From Sporolactobacillus terrae DSM 11697 (GTDB lineage: Bacteria; Bacillota; Bacilli; Bacillales; Sporolactobacillaceae), in the NCBI RefSeq assembly GCF_000648615.1, contig NZ_JFZC01000084.1, positions 1 to 64,000 of the forward strand: a DNA stretch of 64,000 nucleotides, read 5' to 3'. Shown piece after piece: positions 34,867-43,959 of the stretch. The notes under the pieces were generated by a model. It saw only the letters and a list, made by a program, of their open reading frames with translations. It was not told the origin of the DNA and did not search any database. The number at the start of each line of letters is the position of its first letter. Within the stretch, counting starts at the first letter, position 1. Made by a program: the position numbers and the translations under genes.

Positions 34867-35535
34867 ATGACTTTGGACACATACATTACCGTTCGAAAAG
34901 ACGCACAGGCTGAAATGGAAATCAAACGCTCTCGATTCATCAGTGCCGTATTCGCGGTGAAAACGGAGGAAGAGGCTGAAGTATACATTCAACGTGTGCG
35001 CAAGCAACACTGGAAAGCAACTCATCATTGCTTTGCCTATACCATAGGAAAGAAGCAAGAAATCCAAAAAGCAGGCGATGACGGAGAACCAAGCGGTACT
35101 GCCGGTGTTCCGATGCTTGATGTGTTAAAAAAACGCGGCGTTTGCAATGTTCTTGTTATCGTGACCCGTTATTTCGGCGGAATCAAGCTCGGCGCCGGCG
35201 GTTTGATACGTGCTTATGCGCATGCAGCAAGTCATGGACTTAACGCTGCAGAAGTCATCCGCCAAGTCCCTGCGGATGAATGGTCAGTAACCGTTGACTA
35301 TCATCTCAGCGGTACGTTAGAAAACAAACTGCACGGATCCATCTATCCTTTGAAAGATGTCCGCTACAGCGACAAGGTCACCTTTATCCTTTATTCAAAC
35401 CAATCGGACTCAGAGGCATTTGTTGATTGGATTACCGAACTGACAAGTGCCAAGGCTGTAACGCAGAAAATGAGAGAATGCTATGTCCAAGAGCCAGTCC
35501 CAAATCCTGGGGAACAGCTTGATGATTCCTTATAA
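34867..35535 (+). CDS. yvyE: YvyE/YigZ (IMPACT) family protein
   Basis: This protein of about 222 aa starts at 34867 after an AAAGGAG site (MTLDTYITVRKDAQAEMEIK). It has the UPF0029/IMPACT domain: SRFISAVFAVKTEEEAEVYI, THHCFAYTIG, GDDGEPSGTAGVPML, and VTRYFGGIKLGAGGLIRAYA, followed by a DUF1949-like C-terminal domain. The family is linked to translation or RNA binding, without a fixed reaction. Its place beside degS-degU is the same as in Bacillus. Confidence 0.9.
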   Translation: MTLDTYITVRKDAQAEMEIKRSRFISAVFAVKTEEEAEVYIQRVRKQHWKATHHCFAYTIGKKQEIQKAGDDGEPSGTAGVPMLDVLKKRGVCNVLVIVTRYFGGIKLGAGGLIRAYAHAASHGLNAAEVIRQVPADEWSVTVDYHLSGTLENKLHGSIYPLKDVRYSDKVTFILYSNQSDSEAFVDWITELTSAKAVTQKMRECYVQEPVPNPGEQLDDSL

Positions 35536-35748
35536 GTCATTCGTAAAAAACACGATCAACAGACGTGTTCCTAAATGCTCTGCTCAGCTTCTGCGAAATT
35601 TGCCGAAAAAGTTCAAATTTTTAATTGCTGGAAACAGCCGGCTTCGGTAAAATAAAGCTATTGTAATCACGCCGATTTGCGAACTGAACGTATTTTTTAC
35701 GTTGCTCATATCTGTGAAACCTAGTACTTGAAGGAGAATACGCGTACC

Positions 35749-36885
35749 ATGACATTGAGCAGAACAGACAGTCAAAAGAAGAAAAAGCACGGCAAACGAC
35801 GAAAGATCCTGATTATTGTATTAACCGTTCTCCTTGTATTAGCAGGAAGCGGCGCTGCTTACGGCTATCATTTAATCAAGAAATTACAGAATGTGACCGA
35901 TAATGCCCAGAACCAGCTGGCACGTGGCGCTAAATCGAATCTCCGCGCTGAGAAAGTTGATCCGGTTAAGGATGATTTTTCAATTTTATTTATTGGGATC
36001 GATAAACGAAAAAATGAACCGAGTCGTTCCGATGCCCTTGTGCTTGCGACCTTTAACCACGATACAAGCAAGGTGCATATGGTTAGCATTCCGCGTGACT
36101 CCAAAGTTCAAATCATGACGCCGGATGGTCCGAGCAGCTACGGGGTCTCAAAAATTACACATGCCCATGCCTACGGCGACGCCAACAACAATGAAGGTGC
36201 GGATTACACCATCGCCACAGTCGAGAACTTATTCAAGGTACCGGTTGATTATTACGTGCAGGTGGACTTCAATGCGTTCATAAAAATCATCAATGCACTC
36301 GGCGGTGTTGAAATGGATGTTCCGGTCAAGCTGGTCACCCAGAACAGTAAGGATAAAAAAGGCAAAGATGCGATTGTACTTGAACCGGGCAAACAGCAAC
36401 TTAATGGGGAACAGGCCCTTGCCTTGGTCCGCAACCGTAAATCACCGGGCGCCGGCGGCGATTTTGGCCGCGGTAAACGGCAAATGCAGATGATTGAAGC
36501 CATTGTCAAAAAAAGTGCGCAACTCTCTTCGGCAACAAAGTACAGTAAGGTCATCGATTCTCTTGATCATAATTTTGAAACAAACCTAACCTTCGGCCAA
36601 ATGCTGAACTTACGTCACTACGCTGGTTCCCTTTCATCGATCAAGATGGAACAGCTCAAGGGAACCGATGACAGCAGCACCGGAACCTACTATTTTGCAC
36701 TTGATGAGAACTATTTAACGACACTGCGCAACGAACTGCGCGAGCAGCTCAATTATCAGACGACAGCAACAAGCGATCCTACTGAGAGCAGCATGAATAC
36801 CGACATAACCAATCATCATGCCGCCGGTACCGGCTCATCAAACGCAGGACTTGCAACAGATTCCTCTGAATCACCGAATAATTAA
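35749..36885 (+). CDS. LytR-CpsA-Psr (LCP) cell-wall ligase
   Basis: This protein of about 378 aa has a short basic cytoplasmic N-terminus, one membrane helix (ILIIVLTVLLVLAGSGAAYGYHL) and an extracellular LCP domain. The domain carries FILFIGIDKRKNEPSRSDALVL-type residues (conserved D and R), SIPRDSKVQI, YYVQVDFNAFIKIINALGGV and LALVRNRKS..GDFGRGKRQ. LCP proteins transfer teichoic acids or other glycopolymers from undecaprenyl pyrophosphate to peptidoglycan. The C-terminal 40 residues are low-complexity S/T/N. A second LCP gene lies at 45872. Confidence 0.92.
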   Translation: MTLSRTDSQKKKKHGKRRKILIIVLTVLLVLAGSGAAYGYHLIKKLQNVTDNAQNQLARGAKSNLRAEKVDPVKDDFSILFIGIDKRKNEPSRSDALVLATFNHDTSKVHMVSIPRDSKVQIMTPDGPSSYGVSKITHAHAYGDANNNEGADYTIATVENLFKVPVDYYVQVDFNAFIKIINALGGVEMDVPVKLVTQNSKDKKGKDAIVLEPGKQQLNGEQALALVRNRKSPGAGGDFGRGKRQMQMIEAIVKKSAQLSSATKYSKVIDSLDHNFETNLTFGQMLNLRHYAGSLSSIKMEQLKGTDDSSTGTYYFALDENYLTTLRNELREQLNYQTTATSDPTESSMNTDITNHHAAGTGSSNAGLATDSSESPNN

Positions 36886-36915
36886 GCGATTGAGCATCAT
36901 GAAAAAAAGTGTATC

Positions 36916-36962
36916 AAAAAGGCTGCTTGATGGTTGAGAAACCATTAAGCAGCCTTTCTTGT
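36916..36962 (+). terminator. terminator of the LCP gene
   Basis: AAAGGCTGCTT..GATGGTT pairs with AACCATT..AAGCAGCCTTT, followed by TCTTG; A-rich DNA precedes it. Confidence 0.75.
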
Positions 36963-37220
36963 TCCTCTTGTTTCATCACATACTCCATCCATTAACCGGC
37001 TCCCTATCTGCTCTCCGAGGATCTTTTGCAAACGTATTTTGCCCCCGCTTGGTCGTTTCGTTCCTGCGAGTCCCCTTGACACGAATCAGAATGCACCTTT
37101 TATTCATCAACACGATGCTTGAACGACACTCCAGCTGCTCGCCTGCCGCGGGCGAACCGCGAGCCTCTTCAGGCAGGAATCTGCGAGTCTCGCTGGCACG
37201 CATCAACTAAGCGCAATCCC
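36963..37220. other. intergenic stretch with repeat copy B
   Basis: This stretch lies between two terminators and has no gene. Positions 37137-37170 match 17219-17252 in inverse orientation. Short frames here lack ribosome sites. Confidence 0.5.
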
Positions 37221-37312
37221 GCAGGCGTCAGTGCACCTCCGCTTTGATTCTCGGTCAAGACCCTGGTCTATTGGCTTGAAGACGGGGCAAAATCATAAAC
37301 GTTCTTTACCTG
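37221..37312 (+). repeat. dispersed intergenic repeat 2, copy A
   Basis: The core GCTTTGATTCTCGGTCAAGA, then CCTGGTCTATTGGCTTGAAGACGGGGCAAAA, recurs at 47095-47186 with few differences. Both copies end just before the terminator of a minus-strand gene. Confidence 0.7.
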
Positions 37313-37313
37313 T

Positions 37314-37357
37314 AAAAAAAACAGTGGATCGACTTTCATTAGCCGATCCACTGTTTC
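37314..37357 (-). terminator. terminator of tagO
   Basis: ACAGTGGATCG and CGATCCACTGT form an 11-bp stem with an eight-T run on the minus strand, 25 bases past the stop. Confidence 0.85.
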
Positions 37358-37379
37358 TTTATCACTTATGAACATATGA

Positions 37380-38435
37380 TTATTTGACTTTAGCAAGGGC
37401 AAGCAGCCGTTTATACGTGTTCAGCAAAGGCTTGTAACCGGCACTTACCAAACCGACACCCTCAACGACCAGTTCAATCACCAGCATAACCCCAATAATG
37501 ATGATCATCGAGCCGAGCAAGGTCGAGGTCGAAAACAGGATCGCTGCCAGGGCGAACATCGCGCTCATCCCGTAGATGAGAACGACCGTCTGGCGCTGCG
37601 AAAATCCGTAACGCAGCAGACAATGATGCAAGTGCGATTTATCCGGTGCTGTCAGCGGCTTTTTGTTTACCAATCGACGGACGATTGCAAACAGCGTATC
37701 GGAAATTGGAACTGCCAAGAGAATGATCGGCACCACAAGTGAAAAGAGCGTCACATTTTTAAAACCAAGCAAAGCCAAGACAGAGATTACATAGCCAAGG
37801 AAATAGCTTCCGGTATCGCCCATGAAAATCTTTGCCGGATGGAAATTATACGGCAGAAAACCGAGCGTACTGCCGAGCAGAATCGTACTCACCGTGAACA
37901 CAAACACATTGCCCTCGGTTAGCGCCAATCCGGCGATGGTCATGAGTACAATGCTGGATACACCGACAGCCAGTCCGTCCAGACCATCAATTAAATTAAT
38001 CGCATTGGTAATCCCCATGATCCAAAGCAGCGTCAGCGGAACGCTGAGCCAGTACAGATGCAGTACGCCGTTAAACGGCAGATTAATAAAGGTAACGGAA
38101 ATCCCGCTCTGCACAATCACCAGCGCAGCAAAGAAATGCGCGACCATCTTTACCCGCGGTGACAATGAGTACATATCGTCCAAGATACCGGTAATAATAA
38201 TAATTACACTGCCGATAATCAGTGGGAGCGTGAAGCTACTGTCCGGCCACATAATGAAAATGCCGATAAGAAATGCTAGATATATTGCCAAACCGCCCAT
38301 ACGCGGCATAAGCTTTTTGTGCACTTTACGGGCATTGGGAAGATCGGTTGCGCCGATGCGAATCGCCAGTTTCCTGACCAGAGGTGTCAAAGCTACCGCA
38401 GCAAGAAAACAAATAAAAAACGTCACATAGACCAT
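37380..38435 (-). CDS. tagO: undecaprenyl-phosphate N-acetylglucosaminyl-1-phosphate transferase (TagO/MraY family)
   Basis: This 351-aa membrane enzyme has about ten hydrophobic helices and the MraY/WecA/TagO marks: PNARKVHKKLMPRMGGLAIY, the DD-like GILDDMYSLSPRVK, NAINLIDGLDGLAVGVS, NFHPAKIFMGDTGSYFLGY and the cytoplasmic loop DKSHLHHCLLRYG. It starts teichoic-acid synthesis by moving GlcNAc-phosphate to undecaprenyl phosphate. The divergent tagA gene encodes the next step. Confidence 0.9.
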   Translation of the reverse strand: MVYVTFFICFLAAVALTPLVRKLAIRIGATDLPNARKVHKKLMPRMGGLAIYLAFLIGIFIMWPDSSFTLPLIIGSVIIIITGILDDMYSLSPRVKMVAHFFAALVIVQSGISVTFINLPFNGVLHLYWLSVPLTLLWIMGITNAINLIDGLDGLAVGVSSIVLMTIAGLALTEGNVFVFTVSTILLGSTLGFLPYNFHPAKIFMGDTGSYFLGYVISVLALLGFKNVTLFSLVVPIILLAVPISDTLFAIVRRLVNKKPLTAPDKSHLHHCLLRYGFSQRQTVVLIYGMSAMFALAAILFSTSTLLGSMIIIIGVMLVIELVVEGVGLVSAGYKPLLNTYKRLLALAKVK

Positions 38436-38718
38436 CGTTTCAGCCCGCTTTCATCAATAATTTCAGATTTGCAGCATGTATGAAACAACTTTTCTTTCAA
38501 ACTCGTTCATACGGAATTATACCACATTGTAAAGGCAATGGTGCAAATAACTTTACAATCTCCAAACCTTCAACACAATCTGTTATAAATAGTTTACAAT
38601 ATTAGCAGTAGAACGGATCAAATTCGGGATTTTTTTGATGATTCCACGCATTGTTTTACGGATAAAATAACATAGTACAGTACATAACTTTTGCTTCATT
38701 AAATAAGGACGGGATTTC

Positions 38719-39480
38719 ATGTACGAAAAAAAACCGCTTGGTACCATCAGCATGAATCAATTTAAGCGCAAACAAGAATTTATCACTGTTTTTTGCAATG
38801 CGCTTCGCGAACGCAAACCCATGAACCTCTACTTCTTAAACGATCACGGCTACAACATCGCACAAAAAGATCCTGACTATGGTGCTGTCCTTAATCGCGC
38901 AGATTACCTGCTCAATGACGGAATCGGGGTCAAACTAGGTGCGAAACTGTGGGGCATTGATCTTGATGAAAATTTAAATGGGACAGACCTGATTCCGCGT
39001 TTACTTGACCAGTGCGCGGCGCACCATTGTTCTGTTTATCTGCTTGGATCGACGCAGGAAACGGTCCGTGCTGCAGCGCAAAAATTAATCGCACAGCACC
39101 CCAATCTGGTCATTGCCGGCACGCACAGCGGCTATTTTGATTCGGAGCAGTCAATCGTCGAAGCGATCAATCATTCGAATGCTGAGGTCCTGCTTGTCGG
39201 TATGGGTATGCCGCTTCAAGAGCAGTTTATTGATCGCAACGCTGCTACCTTAAAACCGCACTTTCGCATTGCCGTGGGCGGATTCATTGATTTTGCTTCA
39301 GGCATCAAACCGCGAGCACCGAAAATCATGCGCCGCTTAAACCTTGAATGGCTATTCCGGATGGCACTTGAGCCGCGCAGAATGTGGAAGCGAAACGTCA
39401 TCGGTCATGCACAATTTTTCGCCAAAGTGATCTGGTTGAAATGGAACCATAAAGAAAAGCGTGTTCCGCCCCACTCTTGA
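38719..39480 (+). CDS. tagA: WecG/TagA/CpsF-family glycosyltransferase (TagA)
   Basis: This 253-aa GT26 enzyme should add N-acetylmannosamine to the TagO product. It carries LNDHGYNIAQKDPDYGAVLN, ADYLLNDGIGVKLGAKLWG with the catalytic aspartate, ENLNGTDLIPRLL, VYLLGSTQETVRAAAQKL and VGGFIDFASGIKPRAPKIMR. The ribosome site is AAGGACGGGA. It is divergent from tagO across 280 bases of AT-rich promoter DNA. Confidence 0.9.
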   Translation: MYEKKPLGTISMNQFKRKQEFITVFCNALRERKPMNLYFLNDHGYNIAQKDPDYGAVLNRADYLLNDGIGVKLGAKLWGIDLDENLNGTDLIPRLLDQCAAHHCSVYLLGSTQETVRAAAQKLIAQHPNLVIAGTHSGYFDSEQSIVEAINHSNAEVLLVGMGMPLQEQFIDRNAATLKPHFRIAVGGFIDFASGIKPRAPKIMRRLNLEWLFRMALEPRRMWKRNVIGHAQFFAKVIWLKWNHKEKRVPPHS

Positions 39481-39533
39481 TGCGCGGTGATAGAATAAGA
39501 GAGGACATACTTTTCGATGAAAGAGGGAGTTCC

Positions 39534-40784
39534 ATGGAGAAACATTTTTTTATCCGCAACCGTGAAAAGCTTTATCAAAAACTGGAAGATCAATCGCTCG
39601 TCCTTTTGTTTGCCGGAGAAGCTGCACATCAATCCGCAGACGAGAGCTATCCGTTTTATCCAAACCGCAATTTCTACTACATGACGGGGATTACCGAACC
39701 GAAAGTGATCTTTGTTGCCGCAAAATTTGGCGGCAAGGTTGAGGAAACCTTGTTCATTCAGCGTGCGGATCCATGGATGGCGCGCTGGGTCGGTGAAACA
39801 ATCACTCCAAACGCAGCTCAGGAAGCCTCCGGTGTGCAGAATATCGAACTGCTCGATAAATTCGACCGTTACATTCGCTCAGAACTGGACGCCCGTGTCT
39901 ACAAACATTTATACGCCGACTTGGAAACAAAGTCATGGGAATTCCCATCGAAACCGGCAAACAAATTTGCTGCTCGCGCAGCCGTATCCTATCCCTATCT
40001 CTCGATTCACAATCTGTATCCGACGATTTGTAAATTCCGAGTGATCAAGTCACGTGAAGAAATTGAATTGATTCGCGAAGCCGGGAAAATAACCGCTGAT
40101 GGCATCAAATACGTGATGGCCAATGCAAAACCAGGGATGAGGGAATATGAACTTGAAGCCTATTTCAATTTTGTGCTGAAAAGCTGCGGCTGCACCCAGT
40201 TCGCTTTTCCGACCATTCTCGCCGGTGGTTTTAACGGAACCGTACTTCACTACTCGGAAAACAGCAGCACCGTAAATGACGGCAGTCTGGTCTTATTGGA
40301 TCTTGGTGCGCAGTACAAGTATTATAACGGCGACATCAGCTACACGTTCCCGGTAAACGGGCATTTCACGGCGCGTCAGAAAACGATCTATGACATTGTG
40401 CTGCGCTGCAATCAGGAAGTGTCGAAAATGGCAAAACCAGGGGTTGCTTTTCAAGCGCTAAATGCATTTACTCGCGAATTTTATGCGGAAGAGTTAATGA
40501 AAATTGGCTTGATCCAATCCGCTGATGAATTGAGCAACTATTATTTTCACGGCGTCAGCCACTCGCTCGGGCTCGATACACACGATGTGGGACCGTACCG
40601 CGACATGGAACTTGCTGCCGGCGAAGTGATCACAAACGAGCCGGGCTTGTATATTCCTGAAGAAAGTATCGGCATCCGTATTGAGGATGATCTTCTGATT
40701 ACGGAAACCGGCGCTGAAGTTCTGACGACCGGGCTCCCACGGACAACGGATGAAATCGAACAATTTATGGCGGAAAATCGCTAA
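39534..40784 (+). CDS. M24 Xaa-Pro aminopeptidase (PepP-like)
   Basis: This protein of about 416 aa starts at 39534 (MEKHFFIRNREKLYQKL) after an AAGAGGGAG site. It has the aminopeptidase-P N-terminal domain (FYYMTGITEPKVIFV) and the pita-bread M24 domain. The metal ligands are in LVLLDLGAQYKYYNGDISYTF (two Asp), HGVSHSLGLDTHDVG (His), ITNEPGLYIPEE (Glu) and GIRIEDDLLIT (Glu). It removes N-terminal residues before proline in the cytoplasm. It follows tagA by 53 bases and may share its transcript. Confidence 0.9.
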   Translation: MEKHFFIRNREKLYQKLEDQSLVLLFAGEAAHQSADESYPFYPNRNFYYMTGITEPKVIFVAAKFGGKVEETLFIQRADPWMARWVGETITPNAAQEASGVQNIELLDKFDRYIRSELDARVYKHLYADLETKSWEFPSKPANKFAARAAVSYPYLSIHNLYPTICKFRVIKSREEIELIREAGKITADGIKYVMANAKPGMREYELEAYFNFVLKSCGCTQFAFPTILAGGFNGTVLHYSENSSTVNDGSLVLLDLGAQYKYYNGDISYTFPVNGHFTARQKTIYDIVLRCNQEVSKMAKPGVAFQALNAFTREFYAEELMKIGLIQSADELSNYYFHGVSHSLGLDTHDVGPYRDMELAAGEVITNEPGLYIPEESIGIRIEDDLLITETGAEVLTTGLPRTTDEIEQFMAENR

Positions 40785-40970
40785 CACATCGATTGTTAAG
40801 GCGCCACATTGGGTCCAATTTGCTTAGATGAGATGCAAGGCATTCGCTTTTTACAACGTTTTCCAAAAAATGCGCGGTCAACTCGTGTCGGTTTCCCGGG
40901 AAATAATCCCCGCTCTATTCAATACGTCTTCGTTACGACACGCGCGCAAATACAGTTGATCAGGCACAAG

Positions 40971-41015
40971 AAAACCAGCATTTGGATGTTTCGATCCAGA
41001 TGCTGGTTTGTTTTG
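40971..41015. terminator. bidirectional terminator between pepP-like and SGNH genes
   Basis: AAACCAGCATTTGGAT pairs with ATCCAGATGCTGGTTT; A and T runs flank both sides. Confidence 0.8.
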
Positions 41016-41022
41016 TTTGCCT

Positions 41023-41805
41023 TTATTTAAGTCCCCATTGTTTCGTGATGGAATCAAGCCAAATTTTTTGCCCGGACTTGTTCATCGTATGACCATCGGC
41101 CGCGACAACATCGGCACGCTTTGCTTCTTTTGGCCACTCTGATAAATACTTCACCACTGAAATCTTTTGGTTATCCGCCTCATCTGTCAATTCATCGATG
41201 CGTTCATTCATATAAGGAAGTTGCGATGAGTAATTAGGCGGGTTTAAGAAGAAAGCGGCGTGCTTATACTTTTTGCTTAGCTGTTCGGCAATCATCCTCA
41301 CGACCGTCTGCGTATCTCCGGTACTGACACTGCGGTCATCCGCGTAAATTGGCGGCGTATACAGCACTAAATCAGGACTGCCCTGTGCAGGTTTGAGCAA
41401 ATCTGCACTTTTTTTCATCACATTCAGTGAATTCAGTCCGTCAATGGTTTTGACGGTTACTGAAAAAAGCGATTCGCCAAATCTGTTGTCAAACGTCTGC
41501 TGCAGTTGAGCAGCCAATTCCTGTTCACTTTTTCCGCCAATCATCACAATCTGAACATGTCCATTCTTCTGATTTGCTTTTTCAGCGGCCTTCTTTACAG
41601 ACTCAGGAAGCTTTGCGAGCTTCTTTTCAAAACTGCGCTGATCTGAATCGTCCGTGCTGAGCCCCTGCAGACGCGCAGAATCCTGTTTGCTTTGTGCAAG
41701 GCTGGCTGCTTTTACGCGGTCGATCTTATGGTTCCAATACAGCTTACCACCGATCACGCTTGCAAGACAGAGGACAAAAAAGACAAGTAGTGCTACTTTT
41801 TTCAT
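41023..41805 (-). CDS. membrane-anchored SGNH/GDSL-type hydrolase
   Basis: This 260-aa protein has an N-terminal signal anchor (VALLVFFVLCLASVIGGKLY) and an extracellular SGNH-hydrolase-like domain: IVMIGGKSEQELAAQL, DLVLYTPPIYADD, and ADVVAADGHTMNKSGQKIW with the D..H of block V. The block-I serine region is divergent (GGKSE instead of GDSL). Such proteins often de-acetylate or esterify wall polymers. The substrate is unknown. Confidence 0.75.
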   Translation of the reverse strand: MKKVALLVFFVLCLASVIGGKLYWNHKIDRVKAASLAQSKQDSARLQGLSTDDSDQRSFEKKLAKLPESVKKAAEKANQKNGHVQIVMIGGKSEQELAAQLQQTFDNRFGESLFSVTVKTIDGLNSLNVMKKSADLLKPAQGSPDLVLYTPPIYADDRSVSTGDTQTVVRMIAEQLSKKYKHAAFFLNPPNYSSQLPYMNERIDELTDEADNQKISVVKYLSEWPKEAKRADVVAADGHTMNKSGQKIWLDSITKQWGLK

Positions 41806-41912
41806 TGTTGTTCACCCTTAGATTACACAGTATGTACGAAAAAATGATTCTGAATTTACTATAATCCATTCATGTACCTTGATGCAATCGTTTCATGGAC
41901 AAACAGTGCAAA

Positions 41913-42695
41913 TCATTCAGATTTTCCTTCACGAATGACTACAATATTGACACGACGGTTCATCGCTTTATGCGCATCGGTATCATTTTTCACGATCGGA
42001 CGGTATTCCCCGTAACCGACAAAATGCATGCGTTTTGCTTCAAGCCCGTCCTTATCAATCAAATAATTCATCACCGTCTGCGCGCGAAGTCCCGATAATT
42101 CCCAATTGGAACGGATGCCCTTACTCTTGTCGCGAAAAGGTGTATTGTCTGTATACCCCTCGACGCTGATCTCATTCGCTACACTTTTGAGGATCGTCCC
42201 GATTCGATTCAGTACCGACTGGGCATTGCTTTTCAAGTCTGCCTTTCCAAGATCAAACAAGATTTTTTCCCGGAAGGTCAGTTGCACGCCGCGCTGCGTT
42301 TCAGTCAGCGAGACGTCGGGATCCAGATTATTTTCCTTAATGTATTGATCCAGCTGAACATAGAGCTTGTCCAGATGCTGATTATCTTTTTTCTTTTTCG
42401 CGTCGCTAACATTCTCAGGCTCTTTGTCCAGAGGAACGGTTGGTTTGGTCTGTCCCTTATCCACACTCGGATATCCGAGTCCTTCTAAAAGCGAGTCGCC
42501 GTGAAAAGAAGTTCTCAGTGAAGAAACGATCGCATTAAATTTTTGATTTTCAATCGAACTCATTGAGTACATGACAATAAAAAAGACCAGCAGTAAAGTG
42601 ATCAAGTCGGAATAGGTAACGAGCCAGCGTTCTGAATTGTGGCTTGGTTCTTCGGTCCGAGTATAGCGCCTGCGCCTTCTGTTCGGTCTGCTCAT
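41913..42695 (-). CDS. motB: flagellar stator protein MotB (or MotS)
   Basis: This 260-aa protein has a basic N-terminus, one membrane helix with the ion-binding aspartate (WLVTYSDLITLLLVFFIVMY), a plug/linker, and an OmpA-like peptidoglycan-binding domain (SVEGYTDNTPF, SNWELSGLRAQTVMNYL, VGYGEYRPIVKNDTDAHKAMNRR). With MotA it forms the torque-generating ion channel. The YSDL..LLLVFF..YSMSSI helix also resembles MotS, so proton or sodium coupling cannot be fixed here. It overlaps motA by four bases. Confidence 0.9.
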   Translation of the reverse strand: MSRPNRRRRRYTRTEEPSHNSERWLVTYSDLITLLLVFFIVMYSMSSIENQKFNAIVSSLRTSFHGDSLLEGLGYPSVDKGQTKPTVPLDKEPENVSDAKKKKDNQHLDKLYVQLDQYIKENNLDPDVSLTETQRGVQLTFREKILFDLGKADLKSNAQSVLNRIGTILKSVANEISVEGYTDNTPFRDKSKGIRSNWELSGLRAQTVMNYLIDKDGLEAKRMHFVGYGEYRPIVKNDTDAHKAMNRRVNIVVIREGKSE

Positions 42696-43534
42696 AGTTG
42701 ACCCGCTTCTTGGAACGCTCCCGAAGCCGCTCCGTCACCATTATCACTTGAAAGCTGCTGCTCGACCTTTCGACATTCATCTTCACTCAGAAATGCATAA
42801 AGTTTCTTCTTCAAAATCATCGTATTTTCGCCGTATTGTATGGAGAGAATCCCCTCTGTTTTCAACTGGCGGATCATTACTTCGCTTGCTAAGTTGTTTT
42901 TGATCTTCGTATAAAGCGGCAAATAGATCACATTGGCACTGCCGACCCCATAAAGCGTTGCGATAAAGGCCACTGCAATTGCCGGTCCTAGTTCCGTAGC
43001 GTTTTCCAAGCTTCCTAAGACATGGACTAGGCCCATAACCGTACCGATGATCCCCATCGTCGGTGCATAGCCTCCTGCCGATTCAAAGATCCGGCCTATG
43101 GAAAGAATTTTCTGTTCATAGAGTTCAATATCTCGATTCAGTATATCATCGATCGCATCGGAATCGACACCGTCGACCACCATTTGAATGCCATTAGACA
43201 TGAACGGGTCCTTCTCAAAAGAATCCTGCTCCCCTTCCAAAGCCAACAGTCCTTCGCGTCGTGATACGTTTGCCAAATGAATCAGCTGCACGACGGTATC
43301 GCTCGGACGTTCTTTCTTCCCTTGAAAGGCATATTTTAGGATAAATGGAACTTTTGCCAATACTTTTCCGGGAAAACTGACAATAACCGCACCGATTGTC
43401 CCTCCGAAAACGATCAAAAAGGCAGTAATTTTTAATAATGCAATCAGCTCGCCGCCTTCAAGAAGAAATCCGACGACTAACGAAAGCAATCCGACCAGCA
43501 AGCCGATGACTGTTGCCACATCCATGTAAGTCAA
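42692..43534 (-). CDS. motA: flagellar stator protein MotA (or MotP)
   Basis: This 280-aa protein has four hydrophobic helices and the MotA/TolQ-type core: FLIVFGGTIGAVIVSFP, SRREGLLALEGEQD, a cytoplasmic loop, and GGYAPTMGIIGTVMGLVHVL followed by GPAIAVAFIATLYGVGSANV with the conserved proline residues. It is the channel partner of the next gene. A SigD-type promoter lies at 43569-43594. Confidence 0.9.
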   Translation of the reverse strand: MTYMDVATVIGLLVGLLSLVVGFLLEGGELIALLKITAFLIVFGGTIGAVIVSFPGKVLAKVPFILKYAFQGKKERPSDTVVQLIHLANVSRREGLLALEGEQDSFEKDPFMSNGIQMVVDGVDSDAIDDILNRDIELYEQKILSIGRIFESAGGYAPTMGIIGTVMGLVHVLGSLENATELGPAIAVAFIATLYGVGSANVIYLPLYTKIKNNLASEVMIRQLKTEGILSIQYGENTMILKKKLYAFLSEDECRKVEQQLSSDNGDGAASGAFQEAGQL

Positions 43535-43568
43535 CCCTTTCTGCTGCGCTAATACTGTTCTCCTTTCT

Positions 43569-43594
43569 ATATCGGCATGATCGACAAAAATTTA
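43569..43594 (-). promoter_or_regulatory. SigD-type promoter for motAB
   Basis: On the minus strand TAAA (43591-43594) is followed by 14 bases and a perfect GCCGATAT (43569-43576), matching the flagellar sigma consensus and placed about 35-60 bases before motA. Confidence 0.8.
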
Positions 43595-43959
43595 AAGAGA
43601 ATCTATGGATTCACTACAGCAAAACGCAAAGTTCATGGGACAGCTAAGCTGCGCAACTCATTCTGATTGACTTACCGATGCGGAAAAAACTTCAGCGACA
43701 AAGCACCCGATACATCTTAATTTAGCGCAGCACTTTCCCTCAAAGCTTAAAGAGAAAAACTTATCTCCAAATTATGTTAAATCTTTCTCTTTCGTTTTTT
43801 TTGTACACTTGATACAATGTAAATTGTTACCTATTGTCGAATTGAGGCGAATCGGTTGATAGCCATTGATCAGCTGTAGCTTCATCCCCCTTATGAAAGG
43901 GGTTTCTAATTTCAAACCAATACTCAGACGGAGTTAGTGCATGGGAGTGAGAGGCTATT
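43595..43959. other. divergent region between motA and the HD-GYP gene
   Basis: A short hairpin (CCCCTT/AAGGGG, 43887-43902) lies in the leader of the HD-GYP gene, followed by three T. No gene is seen; the 63-codon minus frame here is a shadow. Confidence 0.4.
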
